64,000 bases of DNA from Fibrella aestuarina BUZ 2 (GCF_000331105.1 NC_020054.1:2636813-2700812), one strand, 5' to 3'; positions 15,745 through 25,342 are shown, counted from the first letter of the stretch. Made by a program: numbers and translations. Notes: generated by a model from the sequence alone, not told the origin.

Positions 15745-17211
15745 TCATCCCTGACCCACAGCGGCGGACTGTGCTAATCCTTCCAGAAAGGCCACGAGCA
15801 AACGGATACCGTATGCGGTCGCGTTCTTCTGCTGACCGAACTCGGTGTCGGCAAAGGCCATCCCGGCGATGTCGAGGTGCGCCCAGCGCGGGTGATTGTC
15901 GGTAAAGACCTCCAGGAATTTGGCGGCGGCAATGGCGCCGTTGATGGGCTTTCCGCTGAAATTCTTCACGTCGGCCACGTCGGAGGTCAAATCATCCTTG
16001 TAGGCATCCCAGAGCGGGAGGCGCCAGAGCCGTTCGCCGGTTTGGTCGCCAGCCGTGAGCAGTTGGGCCGATAACTCGTCGTTGTTGGTAAATAACCCAC
16101 CAGCCTGATACCCCAACGCGGCAATGACGTTGCCCGTGAGCGTTGCCAGGTCGATAAGCACGTCGGGCTGAACATGCCGAACCATATGGCCTAGCCCGTC
16201 GGCCAGAATCACGCGCCCTTCGGCGTCGGTGTCGATGATTTCGATCGTCTTGCCCAGGTAGGACGTGATCACGTCGCCGGGTTTGGTCGCCATGCCGTCG
16301 ACTACGTTTTCGGTAGCGGGTACGATGCCCACCACGCGCAGGGGCAACCGCAGGCGTGCCGCCACTTCCAACGTACCCAGCACGGCCGCCGCCCCGCCCA
16401 TGTCGCTCTTCATCAGGTGCATGTTAGTCGACGGTTTGATCGAGATACCACCCGTATCGAAGGTGACGCCCTTACCCACTAGCCCGACCGTGGGGCCGGT
16501 GGCCTGGCTCGGATTGTAGTCGCAGACGATCAACAGGGGTGGGTTTTCGCTGCCCTGCCCCACACTCAACAGCGCGTTGTAGCCTTGCCGGGCCAGTTCG
16601 TCGTGGTCGATAATCGTAACGCTGTAGCCATGCGCCCGCCCCGAGGCCACGGCCCAATCGGCCAGCGTTTGGGGGGGTTTATAATTGGATGGCGCATTGG
16701 CCAGATCGAGCATCGCCCGTTGGGCCGCCCCGATTACCGTGGCCCGGTCGATGGCTCGTTGGGCCGCCGTGAAATCGGCCTGCGTCACGGTCAGGTGCAA
16801 CGTACCTGACTCGCCGTAAAAGCCGGTTGGCGCAGCCTTGCCAGTTTGGTAAAGTTTCAGGTCGTAGCCGCCGCCCAATACGCCGAGCACAAGTGGTTCG
16901 AGCACGTCGGGCAAAGTGCCGCCCCCCAACGTACCGGTCAAGTCGATACCGATGCGCGTTGGTAGTTTTGCTTTCTGGCTAAAAAATAGCTTCCGAACAG
17001 CTTTCAGGTACGTGTCTGACGTGGGCTTTTCGCCCAAACCGAGTAGGAAATGCTTATGGCCGTCGGGGCCGTAAACGAGCAGCGTTTCGTTGCGGTCGCC
17101 GGTGAAATCGCCCTGTGCGACTTGGGCGACTTCGGGCAGAGGCTGATTCTTGACGAGCAGCCAAACCGTGGCATCAGTCGCCACCGAACTGGTGTGAAGA
17201 AGAACTTGCAT
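15745..17211 (-). CDS. pepA: Leucyl aminopeptidase family protein (M17)
   Basis: This 488-aa enzyme is a cytosolic di-metal aminopeptidase that removes N-terminal residues. The metal and catalytic residues are visible in GKGVTFDTGGISIKP (Lys, Asp), MKSDMGGAAAVLG (catalytic Lys and Asp) and NTDAEGRVILADGL (Asp, Glu, Arg). The first 160 residues are the usual N-terminal macro-like domain. Length is normal for M17. It shares direction with thyA and plsC; a perfect 14-bp hairpin (17228-17262) lies between it and thyA. Confidence 0.93.
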   Translation of the reverse strand: MQVLLHTSSVATDATVWLLVKNQPLPEVAQVAQGDFTGDRNETLLVYGPDGHKHFLLGLGEKPTSDTYLKAVRKLFFSQKAKLPTRIGIDLTGTLGGGTLPDVLEPLVLGVLGGGYDLKLYQTGKAAPTGFYGESGTLHLTVTQADFTAAQRAIDRATVIGAAQRAMLDLANAPSNYKPPQTLADWAVASGRAHGYSVTIIDHDELARQGYNALLSVGQGSENPPLLIVCDYNPSQATGPTVGLVGKGVTFDTGGISIKPSTNMHLMKSDMGGAAAVLGTLEVAARLRLPLRVVGIVPATENVVDGMATKPGDVITSYLGKTIEIIDTDAEGRVILADGLGHMVRHVQPDVLIDLATLTGNVIAALGYQAGGLFTNNDELSAQLLTAGDQTGERLWRLPLWDAYKDDLTSDVADVKNFSGKPINGAIAAAKFLEVFTDNHPRWAHLDIAGMAFADTEFGQQKNATAYGIRLLVAFLEGLAQSAAVGQG

Positions 17212-17227
17212 AGGGGGAACAAACCTG

Positions 17228-17262
17228 TAAACCTATAAGGTCTTGAAAACCTTATAGGTTTA
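17228..17262. terminator. Hairpin between thyA and pepA
   Basis: Perfect 14-base arms TAAACCTATAAGGT (17228-17241) and ACCTTATAGGTTTA (17249-17262) with a 7-base loop. It lies immediately after the thyA stop on the minus strand. No long T-run follows, so termination is uncertain. Confidence 0.6.
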
Positions 17263-17265
17263 GGA

Positions 17266-18087
17266 TTAAACCGCGACCGGGGCTTTAATCGCCGGCCAGG
17301 GGTCGTAGTTTTCGAGTGTAAAGTCGGCGTAGGTAAAGTCGAACACCGACTGGACATCAGGGTTCAGGCGCATCGTTGGCAGGGGGCGGAACGGGCGCGC
17401 CAACTGCGTATCAACCTGCTCCAGGTGGTTCAGGTACAGGTGCGTATCGCCGCCCGTCCAGATAAACTCGTAAGCCTCGTAGCCGCACTCCTGCGCGATC
17501 ATAATCGTGAGTAACGCATACGACGCAATGTTAAACGGCACCCCCAGAAACACGTCGGCACTGCGCTGGTAGAGCTGACACGACAGCTGCGGTTTGGTTT
17601 GGCCTTTAGCCTCGTCGGGCGGGGCCACGTAAAACTGGAAAAGCGCATGGCAGGGGGGGAGCGCCATCCGGTCGACCTCGCCGGGGTTCCAGGCCGACAC
17701 GATCATGCGGCGGGAGTCGGGCGATTGTTTCAGTTGCCGGATCACGTTGGCCAGCTGGTCGATCTGGCGGCCATCGGTGGTTTCCCAACTCCGCCACTGC
17801 TTACCATAGACATCGCCGAGGTCGCCATTTTCGTCGGCCCACTCATCCCAGATACTAACGCCGTTGTCTTTCAGGTACTTGATATTGGTGTCGCCTTTGA
17901 TAAACCACAGTAGTTCGTGGATGATCGACTTTGTATGGACCTTTTTGGTCGTCAGCAACGGGAAGCCTGCCTGGAGGTTGAAGCGCATCTGGTAGCCAAA
18001 TACGCTGAGGGTGCCGGTGCCGGTACGGTCGGTTTTGCGGGTACCATTGGCAAGAATGTGCCGGAGCAGGTCATGGTATTGCTGCAT
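17266..18087 (-). CDS. thyA: Thymidylate synthase
   Basis: This is a 273-aa ThyA, which methylates dUMP to dTMP with methylene-tetrahydrofolate. The catalytic Cys is in [12 protein letters not shown], and the N-terminal [12 protein letters not shown] arginine loop and C-terminal [19 protein letters not shown] are characteristic. The start at 18087 ([12 protein letters not shown]) is chosen because it gives the normal N-terminus; the open frame to 18255 overlaps plsC and lacks family similarity. Length is close to the usual 264. The likely transcription unit is plsC, thyA and perhaps pepA. Confidence 0.96.
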   Translation of the reverse strand: MQQYHDLLRHILANGTRKTDRTGTGTLSVFGYQMRFNLQAGFPLLTTKKVHTKSIIHELLWFIKGDTNIKYLKDNGVSIWDEWADENGDLGDVYGKQWRSWETTDGRQIDQLANVIRQLKQSPDSRRMIVSAWNPGEVDRMALPPCHALFQFYVAPPDEAKGQTKPQLSCQLYQRSADVFLGVPFNIASYALLTIMIAQECGYEAYEFIWTGGDTHLYLNHLEQVDTQLARPFRPLPTMRLNPDVQSVFDFTYADFTLENYDPWPAIKAPVAV

Positions 18088-18137
18088 AATCGGGTAAGTT
18101 GAAGGGGCGAAGATACAACGCGAATGCTGCCGACAGG

Positions 18138-18923
18138 TCAGGAACCCGACTGCGACCCCCCACGTTCTAACGTTGCCGCAATGGCCTGCCGGGCTTGCTC
18201 GGCGACCTGCTCGGCGTTGAGGCCAGCCGGGTCGATGGGGGCTAACACCGTCCACGACAGGCGGCTAAACGAACGAAGCGGAAACAGCCCTTCCGGGTTG
18301 AAGCGGCCGGTACCGTCGATGGCAACCGGCACGATGAGCGAATTGGGTGCTTTTTTGAGTAAAATAGCCAGACCGGCACCGGCAAATGGGCGCGGCATAC
18401 TGTCGCGGCTGCGGGTGCCTTCGGGAAAGATAATAACGGAGCAGTCCAGGGTTTTCAGTCGGCCACCCAGCCGACCCAGTTCACCCAGCGATTGGCGGGC
18501 ATCCTGGCGATCAATCAGGGCCGCCCCACTTTTGCGCAGGTTGTAGGAGACGCTGGGGGTGCCATACTCAAGTTCTTTTTTCGCCACAAACACGGGTTTA
18601 TAGGCCCGTAACCACCAGCCCATGGGTGGAATGTCGAACAGGCTCTGGTGGTTGGCAACGAAAATCAGTGGCCGGTCGGAGGGGAGTGTCGTTGCGAACC
18701 GAAACCGCGAAGTGGTGCCGGTAAGCCACTGCCCGTAGACAAGGCCCGCATTCATAGCTGAGGCAGCGTGCTGTTGCCAGGCACGGCCACCCAGCCAGAA
18801 CGTCAGTACCTGAATGGCATGAAAAACGAGCAATACGAGGCCGAAATAGACCAGATACAGGGCGCTAAGGATGTAATCGAGTCCGCGTTTGGCGAACCGA
18901 AAGGGACTAAAAGGACGTGGCAT
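18138..18923 (-). CDS. plsC: 1-acyl-sn-glycerol-3-phosphate acyltransferase (PlsC family)
   Basis: This acyltransferase of about 261 aa makes phosphatidic acid from lysophosphatidic acid at the inner membrane. The HX4D catalytic motif is NHQSLFD, followed by [10 protein letters not shown] and the acceptor-binding FPEGTRS. One strong membrane segment ([20 protein letters not shown]) lies near the N-terminus. A second ATG at 18944 adds seven residues. It is divergent from an acyl-ACP desaturase, which makes a small fatty-acid/phospholipid neighbourhood. Confidence 0.92.
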   Translation of the reverse strand: MPRPFSPFRFAKRGLDYILSALYLVYFGLVLLVFHAIQVLTFWLGGRAWQQHAASAMNAGLVYGQWLTGTTSRFRFATTLPSDRPLIFVANHQSLFDIPPMGWWLRAYKPVFVAKKELEYGTPSVSYNLRKSGAALIDRQDARQSLGELGRLGGRLKTLDCSVIIFPEGTRSRDSMPRPFAGAGLAILLKKAPNSLIVPVAIDGTGRFNPEGLFPLRSFSRLSWTVLAPIDPAGLNAEQVAEQARQAIAATLERGGSQSGS

Positions 18924-19030
18924 TGCCCCAAAAATAGGTAACAAGCCTGTTTACATGCTTTCTTTGACGAATCATTTGCGAATAGATCATCAGTTGTGCG
19001 AGGTTAAGACCTCATTTATAAAGGAAAAGA

Positions 19031-19996
19031 ATGAATCTTCGGACTGAAGTGATGCAGTTCATCGGCACCAAAATGGATGCCTTCATGAACGAGTTTCTCA
19101 AGCCTATCGAAACGAACTGGCAACCGGCCGACTTTTTGCCCGACTCGACGCAGCCTTCGTTTTTCGACAAGCTGCGCGACCTCCGCGAACAGGTGGCGGC
19201 GCTGTCGTACGATTACCTGGCCGTGCTGGTGGGTGATACGGTGACGGAGGAGGCGCTGCCTACGTATGAATCGTGGCTGATGGGCATGCAGGGCGTCAAC
19301 CAGGAAGACGGGCAGGGCTGGACGCGCTGGGTACGTGGCTGGACGGCCGAGGAAAACCGCCACGGCGACCTGCTCAACAAGTTTCTGTACCTGTCGGGCC
19401 GGGTGGATATGCGGGCGATGGAGGTGTCGACGCAATACCTGATTGCCGATGGCTTCGACATCGGCACGGGTAGCGACCCTTACCGCAACTTCGTTTACAC
19501 GTCGTTTCAGGAGCTGGCGACCAACCTCTCGCACCGCCGCACGGCCACCCTGGCCAAGCAGGCGGGTAGCCCCATTCTGTCGCAGATGTGCGGCGTGATT
19601 GCCGCCGACGAAATGCGCCACGCCAAAGCATATAAGGCGTTTGTGAGCGAAATTTTCGCGCTCGACCCGTCCAACATGATGCTGGCCTTTGACGATATGA
19701 TGCGTAAGAAGATTGTCATGCCGGCCCATTTCCTCCGCGAAACCGGCGTGAAGATCGGCGAGACGTTTGCCCACTTCTCGGATGCCGCCCAACGCCTGGG
19801 TGTTTACACCGTGCACGACTACATCCGTATTCTGGAGTCGCTATTGATCGACTGGAAGATCGACGTCATCGCCGACCTCTCCGACGAAGCGCAGCGCGCC
19901 CGCGATTACCTGATGGCGCTACCCGCCCGCCTAACCCGCGTAGCCGAGCGCACTAAAACACCCTCCCTGTCCTACGAGTTTAGCTGGATTGGGTAG
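19031..19996 (+). CDS. Acyl-ACP desaturase (soluble di-iron, FA_desaturase_2 family)
   Basis: This 321-aa soluble desaturase resembles plant stearoyl-ACP desaturase. The two di-iron motifs are visible: EENRHG (near residue 110) and DEMRHA (near residue 196), with the other Glu ligand in YESWL. It introduces a double bond into acyl chains on acyl carrier protein and needs a ferredoxin-type electron donor. It is a full-length, single-gene unit closed by a very strong hairpin at 20001-20081. Divergent neighbour plsC uses acyl chains for phospholipid synthesis, so both probably act on membrane lipid composition. Confidence 0.92.
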   Translation: MNLRTEVMQFIGTKMDAFMNEFLKPIETNWQPADFLPDSTQPSFFDKLRDLREQVAALSYDYLAVLVGDTVTEEALPTYESWLMGMQGVNQEDGQGWTRWVRGWTAEENRHGDLLNKFLYLSGRVDMRAMEVSTQYLIADGFDIGTGSDPYRNFVYTSFQELATNLSHRRTATLAKQAGSPILSQMCGVIAADEMRHAKAYKAFVSEIFALDPSNMMLAFDDMMRKKIVMPAHFLRETGVKIGETFAHFSDAAQRLGVYTVHDYIRILESLLIDWKIDVIADLSDEAQRARDYLMALPARLTRVAERTKTPSLSYEFSWIG

Positions 19997-20000
19997 GGGG

Positions 20001-20088
20001 CAGGGTGCTCCGCGCCGGGAATAGCCGGGGTAGCTGGGTACGTCCCAACTACCCCGGCTATTCCCGGCGCGGAGCACCCTGTTTTTTT
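20001..20088. terminator. Perfect 33-bp stem hairpin between convergent genes
   Basis: Arms 20001-20033 and 20049-20081 are perfectly complementary around a 15-base loop that contains GGGTACGT. A T-run follows at 20082-20088 on the plus strand. It ends the desaturase transcript and lies just beyond the SDR stop. The stem is far longer than an ordinary terminator needs. Confidence 0.85.
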
Positions 20089-20923
20089 ATTGTTCGTACG
20101 TAAACGCCTTCTGAATCTGGCGTTTGATAATGGATACGTAGCGGGTAGGGAATAGGCGCGTGACCCACTCAATTTGACGGGCGTCGGCACCGATCAGCAC
20201 GCGGGCTTTCCGCCGTGCCACGCCATCGAGAATGATCGAGGCGGCCTGCTGCGGTGTCGTTTTGGCGGCCTCGGCGAAACTAGCTGTCCCCTGTTTATGC
20301 ATGGCTTCAGTCACGAAACCGCCCTGGCCAAGCCGGGCGCTGGCGGCGATGTTGGTTTTGATGCCACCCGGATGCACGCAGGTGACCCCAATGCCGGTGT
20401 CGAGTAGTTCCATGCGCAGCACGTCGGAAAAGCCGCGCACGCCGAACTTAGCCGTGCAATAGGCCGACTGATTTTCGACCCCCGCCAACCCGAACACACT
20501 GCTGAGATTGACGATCTGCCCCCGGTTATGCTGCTGCATGAACGGCAGAAAGGCTTTCGTCATCCGAATTACGCCCATCAGGTTGATGCTCAGCAACCAC
20601 TCGAAATCGACCAGATCGGTTTGGGCGAACGGCCCACTGGCCAGCGCGACGCCCGCGTTATTAACCAAGATCAACGGACTTGCTGGATTTAGCGTCGGAA
20701 TCACCCGCTCGGCAAAGGCCTGAATCGCCGCCGCATCGCCTACATCGAGCAGGTACGTTGCCAATCTCCCTCCGGCCAGTTGGTTCGTTTCGGCGAGCGT
20801 AGCTTCGTTGATGTCGGTGGCGATCACGATGGCACCCCGCTCAACCGCCTGCCGGGCCAGTTCGCGTCCGATGCCCGACCCCGCGCCGGTAATGAGAATC
20901 GTTTTGCCAGTGAAATAGCTCAT
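20087..20923 (-). CDS. Short-chain dehydrogenase/reductase
   Basis: This 278-aa SDR has a Rossmann fold. The cofactor motif GAGSGIGRELA and the acidic Asp in ATDINEA suggest NAD(H) preference. The structural NNAGVA and the active site Ser (VNLSSVFG) and Tyr-Lys (YCTAK) are intact. Substrate unknown. The C-terminal part (RRKARVLIGADARQIEWVTRLFP) resembles SDRs annotated as acting on lipids or aldehydes. A family-A palindrome separates it from the maltokinase-like gene upstream; they probably share a transcript. Confidence 0.9.
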   Translation of the reverse strand: MSYFTGKTILITGAGSGIGRELARQAVERGAIVIATDINEATLAETNQLAGGRLATYLLDVGDAAAIQAFAERVIPTLNPASPLILVNNAGVALASGPFAQTDLVDFEWLLSINLMGVIRMTKAFLPFMQQHNRGQIVNLSSVFGLAGVENQSAYCTAKFGVRGFSDVLRMELLDTGIGVTCVHPGGIKTNIAASARLGQGGFVTEAMHKQGTASFAEAAKTTPQQAASIILDGVARRKARVLIGADARQIEWVTRLFPTRYVSIIKRQIQKAFTYEQ

Positions 20924-20937
20924 AGGAGGAGAGTGAA

Positions 20938-21034
20938 TAATGTACGATGTACAATGTACAATGGGGCTGACGCAGTGGTAACACTAGTACCAGTTCCATT
21001 GCATTGTACGATGTACATTGTACATCGTGCATTA
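20938..21034. repeat. Family-A palindrome with GCTGACGCA loop
   Basis: Left arm 20938-20964 and right arm 20996-21034 are made of complementary TGTACNATGTACAATG words. The loop contains GGGCTGACGCAG. It lies between the stop of the maltokinase-like gene and the start of the SDR gene, both minus. Confidence 0.8.
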
Positions 21035-21038
21035 CCCA

Positions 21039-22730
21039 TTATACCAGATGAAGCGGTGCCGAGGCCATCTGGCGGTGGTGGCCGCCGGGCTGTAACTTTT
21101 CGATTTCGCGGATCACGTCGACGATGCCTTTGAGCGGAATTTTCACCCAGGTAGGGCGGTAGCTGATCTCGTAGCCCAGTTCGTATACCGCTTTTTCGAG
21201 TAAGTAAATCAGCAGCAGGTAGTTGATCTCGCCGTTGTCGTAGAACATCGGGTGCGGCGATCCGAACGTGCCGAGGTAGGCGTCCAGGTACGTGTCGCGA
21301 ATGAGCTTGTACCAGCGGTCCGAAACGATCTGGAGTTTTTCGGGGTCAATGCCCTCCGTCTCGACGGAATTGAACAGCTTGGCCGACACGGCGTAGTGAT
21401 ACGACCGGATCATGCCCGCCACGTCTTTGAGCGGCGAATGCTTGATCTTCCGGTCGGTGATCGTGCTTTCGGGTTCACCTTCAAAGTCGATGATGACATA
21501 ATCCCGATGGCCGGTATGGTCGCCCACAGCCAGCACTTGCCCGAGGTGATAATCGCCGTGGACCCGAATGCGGCATGACCCGAGCCAGCGCGTCTGGAAA
21601 TCCGCCACGAAATCGTCGATCATCTCTTTGGCTTCCATGAACACCCACGCCAGCCGCTGCGCCTGCGCGTCGAGCCGACTGTAATTGTTGACCAGCAGGT
21701 CGTAGCGGCGGTCGAGCAGGTCCGTGAACCGGCCCGTCAGGAAGCGGCGGTACTCGTCGGTGAAGGGTTCCGACTGGAAGGCCGGGTCGTCGGTTTTGGC
21801 GTAGAGCGCCAGGTGCATTTCGGCGGTGCGTTGCCCCAGCAAGGCTACTTTCTCGAACACATCTTCCTTAACCGCAAAGAGCCGGTTGGGCACCGCATAC
21901 AGGAAATCGTTGAGGTAATCGCCGGTCATGGCCCAACTGTCTTTGTCGTTGGGCACCATCCGCTGCATCATACCCAGCGTGATGTCGGGTTGCGGCCCGG
22001 CTGCGTTCGTCCGTTGCCACGTAAACCGCCCTGCATAGGCCGGAATGGCTCCAAAACCGCCCGTTTCGGTCAGGAAGGCGACCATCTCGACCTCCGGGTT
22101 GGTCTGCTCGAACAGCTTCCGGTAGAGTTTCAGAAAGAACAGTTCGCCCGACGGCTGACTGGGCAGAGCATAGCCAAACACCAGCGCCGAATTGCTCGAA
22201 TCGACCGGCAACACGCGCGAGGTGAGCGTGGCCCCGGCTTCGGCGTCGATCAGGCCCCGCCCCCGCTGAAACGCCAACGTACCTGACGCGGAACTGCCGG
22301 ACGCCGAATTGCCGGGCTGCGTAACCGAGTCGTTGGCGGCTATATGCTTAAATAGTGCGTCCCGAAACCCCGCTACATAAATGGCATCGACCAACGTACC
22401 GGGCATATCCGAAAAACGAGCTTCGGTCAGCACGCCTTTGTCAGGTACGTCGGTGAGGTCGGCGACCAAGGCGAGCGGAAGCAGGTATTGTTCGGGTTCG
22501 CCGTCGGCGTAGTGCGCATCAAGGATAAGCAGGTAAAAAGGTTGCTGTCCCGTGCCTGGCAGCGCCAGCATGGCACTGATGTGGATACCCGTTTGCTGCC
22601 GGGCTTTTCCGGCAAACCAGCGGCAGGTATTCACGTAGGGGAGTAAAATGGTCTCAGTAAGCTGCTGATGGGCGTCGGTATCGTCAAGAAAAGTAGACCA
22701 CGGTTGGGTGGAGGTCAGGAAAGAGAGCAT
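21039..22730 (-). CDS. Maltokinase-like phosphotransferase (stand-alone)
   Basis: This 563-aa protein has an N-terminal maltokinase cap domain (CRWFAGKARQQTGIHI) and an aminoglycoside-phosphotransferase-like kinase domain. The catalytic loop is RVHGDYHLGQVL and the metal-binding segment is IDFEGEP. Maltokinases make maltose-1-phosphate from maltose and ATP, feeding the GlgE alpha-glucan pathway. In many bacteria this domain is fused to trehalose synthase; here it is alone and no treS, glgE or glgB lies in the window. Substrate could therefore differ. Residues 150-170 have a Ser/Gly-rich insertion. Confidence 0.85.
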   Translation of the reverse strand: MLSFLTSTQPWSTFLDDTDAHQQLTETILLPYVNTCRWFAGKARQQTGIHISAMLALPGTGQQPFYLLILDAHYADGEPEQYLLPLALVADLTDVPDKGVLTEARFSDMPGTLVDAIYVAGFRDALFKHIAANDSVTQPGNSASGSSASGTLAFQRGRGLIDAEAGATLTSRVLPVDSSNSALVFGYALPSQPSGELFFLKLYRKLFEQTNPEVEMVAFLTETGGFGAIPAYAGRFTWQRTNAAGPQPDITLGMMQRMVPNDKDSWAMTGDYLNDFLYAVPNRLFAVKEDVFEKVALLGQRTAEMHLALYAKTDDPAFQSEPFTDEYRRFLTGRFTDLLDRRYDLLVNNYSRLDAQAQRLAWVFMEAKEMIDDFVADFQTRWLGSCRIRVHGDYHLGQVLAVGDHTGHRDYVIIDFEGEPESTITDRKIKHSPLKDVAGMIRSYHYAVSAKLFNSVETEGIDPEKLQIVSDRWYKLIRDTYLDAYLGTFGSPHPMFYDNGEINYLLLIYLLEKAVYELGYEISYRPTWVKIPLKGIVDVIREIEKLQPGGHHRQMASAPLHLV

Positions 22731-22861
22731 AGCGCGATTGGGTACGTTCAGAAGGCCTGCCTGCGGGTCAGCAGGAGCCGGGCAAAGTAATCGATGTCTA
22801 GCTATAATCGGTAAAAGGCCCTATTGTTTATCCGATTTGTACCATGAACCGGGTTGATAAA

Positions 22862-22932
22862 AGGCCCCGCCTACCCATTGGCTGATGGCCGGTTGCTACG
22901 GTGAGCGCCTTCAACCAACGGGTGGGCAGGGC
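22862..22932. repeat. Intergenic palindrome between M20 and maltokinase-like genes
   Basis: Arms 22862-22880 and 22914-22932 pair over 19 bases with about three mismatches, with a loop of 33 bases. It lies just beyond the M20 stop on the minus strand. Confidence 0.55.
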
Positions 22933-22971
22933 CGAAACGACACGGGGTGCCAGGCGGCTGGCCGCGTGCAG

Positions 22972-24444
22972 CTACTTCCGGTAATCGAGGGCGGGTTTGC
23001 GATCGCCGAGCAGGGCTTCGTAGTTGAAGTTGGCACCGCGTTTCTGGACCCACTCGGCGCGCGCTTTCTCGATAAGGGCGGGGTTGTTGTACAGATCGAG
23101 GGCGGTGAGCGCCAGCGTTTTGGCCGCGACGATCATGCCTTTCTGGCCGATGCTCATGCCGCTGGCGGCCGTCGACTGCCAGCTGTGGGCGCTCGACCCC
23201 GGCACCCAGGTGGCGGTTTGCAGGCCAACCGTTGGGACGGCCCAACTCACGTCGCCCACGTCGGTGGAGCCGCCGCTGGTGGCGCTGGCCGAGGCGTCGC
23301 GGAAGTCTTTGATCTGCGCGGCGTTGGTGATGGGCACTTTCTGGTCGTCGGGGAAGGTGCTACGGATTTTCTCGGCGAAGGCGGTCTCTTCGGGCGTGTA
23401 GGTGAGGCCGCCCACCGTTTTCAGGTTCTGGTGCATCACCTCGGCCAGCGTCACGTTGGGCAGCAGGTTGTAGACGCCCCCCAGAATTTCCCACTCCACC
23501 TTCGTGCCGGTGCCTTTGGCGGCTCCTTCGGCGGCGTTCTCGATGCGCTTCCAGACACTTTGCAGGATGTCGCGGTCTTTGTGCCGGGCGTAATAATACA
23601 CCTCGGCAAAGGCAGGAACCACGTTGGGCGCTTCCCCGCCTTTCGTAATGACGTAGTGGATGCGGGTGTCGCTGGGTACGTGTTCGCGCATCATGTTGAC
23701 CATGTAGTTCATCGCCTCGACGCCATCAAGCGCCGACCGGCCCCGTTCGGGCGACGCGGCGGCGTGGGCGGCGATGCCCCGGAAGCGGAATTTGGCGTTT
23801 TTGTTAGCCAGCGACGTACCCGCGTCGGCGGCGTTTTGCGAGCCGGGGTGCCAGTGCAGTACCACGTCGACGTCGTTGAACAGGCCTTCGCGCACCATGT
23901 ACACCTTACCCGCCCCGCCTTCTTCGGCCGGGCAGCCGTAGATTTTGACCGTACCGGCATGGCCCGACGCCTTCAGCCAGTTTTTGACTTCGACCGCCGC
24001 CGCGACCGAGGCCGTCCCGAACAGGTTATGCCCGCAGCCGTGCCCGCCTTTCTGGCCGGGGATGGGCGTGAAATCGGGTTTGGCTTCGGTGGCGAGGCCG
24101 GGCAACGCGTCGTATTCGCCCAGAATACCGATCACCGGTTTGCCCGCGCCGTAGGTGGCCACGAAGGCCGTGGGGATACCCGCCACGCCTGCCTGTACGG
24201 CAAAGCCTTCTTTCTTGAGTTGTTCCTGAAGCAGTAACGAGCTTTTTTCTTCCTGGTAGCCCAGTTCGGCGAAGTCCCAGATTTGTTTGGAGAGACCGGC
24301 GTATTCGGCAAAGCGCCCGTTGAGGTTGGCGATGACGGTCTGTTTGTCTTTGTCGACGGTGGGGGCGGTGGCCTTTTTAGCCTTCGATTGGCCCAATGCC
24401 AAGACGGGCAGCAGCAGGACGGCAGTGAGGAGCGATGAACGCAT
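22972..24444 (-). CDS. Exported M20 family amidohydrolase (AbgB-like)
   Basis: This 490-aa metal-dependent amidohydrolase is similar to p-aminobenzoyl-glutamate hydrolase subunit B. A Sec signal peptide is clear (MRSSLLTAVLLLPVLALGQ). Metal and catalytic text includes GILGEYDALPG, GHGCGHNLFG and YGCPAEEGGAGK. The dimerisation domain contains FRGIAAHAAASPERGRSALD. M20 enzymes cleave amide bonds of acyl or peptide conjugates; a signal peptide places this one in the periplasm or outside. The start at 24444 is chosen because it begins the signal peptide; the frame extends to 24519. Confidence 0.9.
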   Translation of the reverse strand: MRSSLLTAVLLLPVLALGQSKAKKATAPTVDKDKQTVIANLNGRFAEYAGLSKQIWDFAELGYQEEKSSLLLQEQLKKEGFAVQAGVAGIPTAFVATYGAGKPVIGILGEYDALPGLATEAKPDFTPIPGQKGGHGCGHNLFGTASVAAAVEVKNWLKASGHAGTVKIYGCPAEEGGAGKVYMVREGLFNDVDVVLHWHPGSQNAADAGTSLANKNAKFRFRGIAAHAAASPERGRSALDGVEAMNYMVNMMREHVPSDTRIHYVITKGGEAPNVVPAFAEVYYYARHKDRDILQSVWKRIENAAEGAAKGTGTKVEWEILGGVYNLLPNVTLAEVMHQNLKTVGGLTYTPEETAFAEKIRSTFPDDQKVPITNAAQIKDFRDASASATSGGSTDVGDVSWAVPTVGLQTATWVPGSSAHSWQSTAASGMSIGQKGMIVAAKTLALTALDLYNNPALIEKARAEWVQKRGANFNYEALLGDRKPALDYRK

Positions 24445-24552
24445 AGGATTGAATCGCCGGGGCGATGATGGAGTAGGTTGCAACAGCGATACTAAGCAAA
24501 AAGGAAGAAACTTGGCCACGCTAGTTATAGCCCAAAGTCAGCAACAACAAAC

Positions 24553-25281
24553 ATGAGCAGTCACATAGGCACGTCGGGCTGGAGCTACGACCACTGGCAG
24601 GGCGTTCTGTATCCGCCAGGTACTTCGGTGGCCAAACGACTAGGCTATTACCTGGCGCAGTTCGACACGGTCGAGCTAAACAGCAGCTTTTATCGATGGC
24701 CCAAACCCAGCGCCTTTGCGGGCTGGCGCGAGAAGCTCCCGGCTACGTTTCGGCTGTGCGTGAAAGCCCCTCGCTGGCTGACACACTACGGCAACCTGAC
24801 TAACCCCGAACGCTGGCTCGACCGCATCAACGAAGGTTGGCACGAACTGGGCGATAAGCGGGCTATTCTGCTGGTGCAACTGTCGCCCAACTTTGCCTAT
24901 AACCACGAGCGGCTGGCCCATTTCCTGAGCCTGCTACCCGACTGGATGCCGACGGCTGTGGAGTTTCGGCACCCGAGCTGGCATCAGGAGGCCGTCTATA
25001 CCCTGCTCGAACAGCACCAGGTCGCTTACTGCGTGATGAGCGGGGCGGGCCTGCCGTGCATCCTGCGCGCAACGGCGCCGTTTGTCTATGTACGCCTACA
25101 CGGGCCCGAGGGGCACACGCTCTACGGTGGCTCGTATTCCGACGATGACCTGCGCTGGTGGGCCGACCGCATCCGCGAATGGACCGAGCAGCAACGCGAC
25201 GTGTACGTTTATTTCAACAACGACATCGGCGGCCACGCCGTCAGGAACGCGCTGAGATTACGGGAGTTGGTAAGTGAGTAG
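24553..25281 (+). CDS. DUF72 family TIM-barrel protein
   Basis: This 242-aa protein covers the DUF72 domain. The N-terminal IGTSGWSYDHWQGVLYPPG, the VELNSSFYRWP segment and the late DVYVYFNNDIGGHAVRNA are family hallmarks. It is cytoplasmic. Biochemical function is not established. It starts 109 bases from the divergent M20 gene. Confidence 0.9.
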   Translation: MSSHIGTSGWSYDHWQGVLYPPGTSVAKRLGYYLAQFDTVELNSSFYRWPKPSAFAGWREKLPATFRLCVKAPRWLTHYGNLTNPERWLDRINEGWHELGDKRAILLVQLSPNFAYNHERLAHFLSLLPDWMPTAVEFRHPSWHQEAVYTLLEQHQVAYCVMSGAGLPCILRATAPFVYVRLHGPEGHTLYGGSYSDDDLRWWADRIREWTEQQRDVYVYFNNDIGGHAVRNALRLRELVSE

Positions 25282-25342
25282 TGCAGCGCCTTGTAACGAA
25301 CCGGACAATCAGACTACCTTGCGCTTGTAACTGGTGGCGCTC

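Noticed and set aside
22885..24237. 450-codon plus-strand frame opposite the M20 amidohydrolase
   Set aside because: Gly/Val/Arg-rich shadow of a gene with intact metal-binding motifs and signal peptide.
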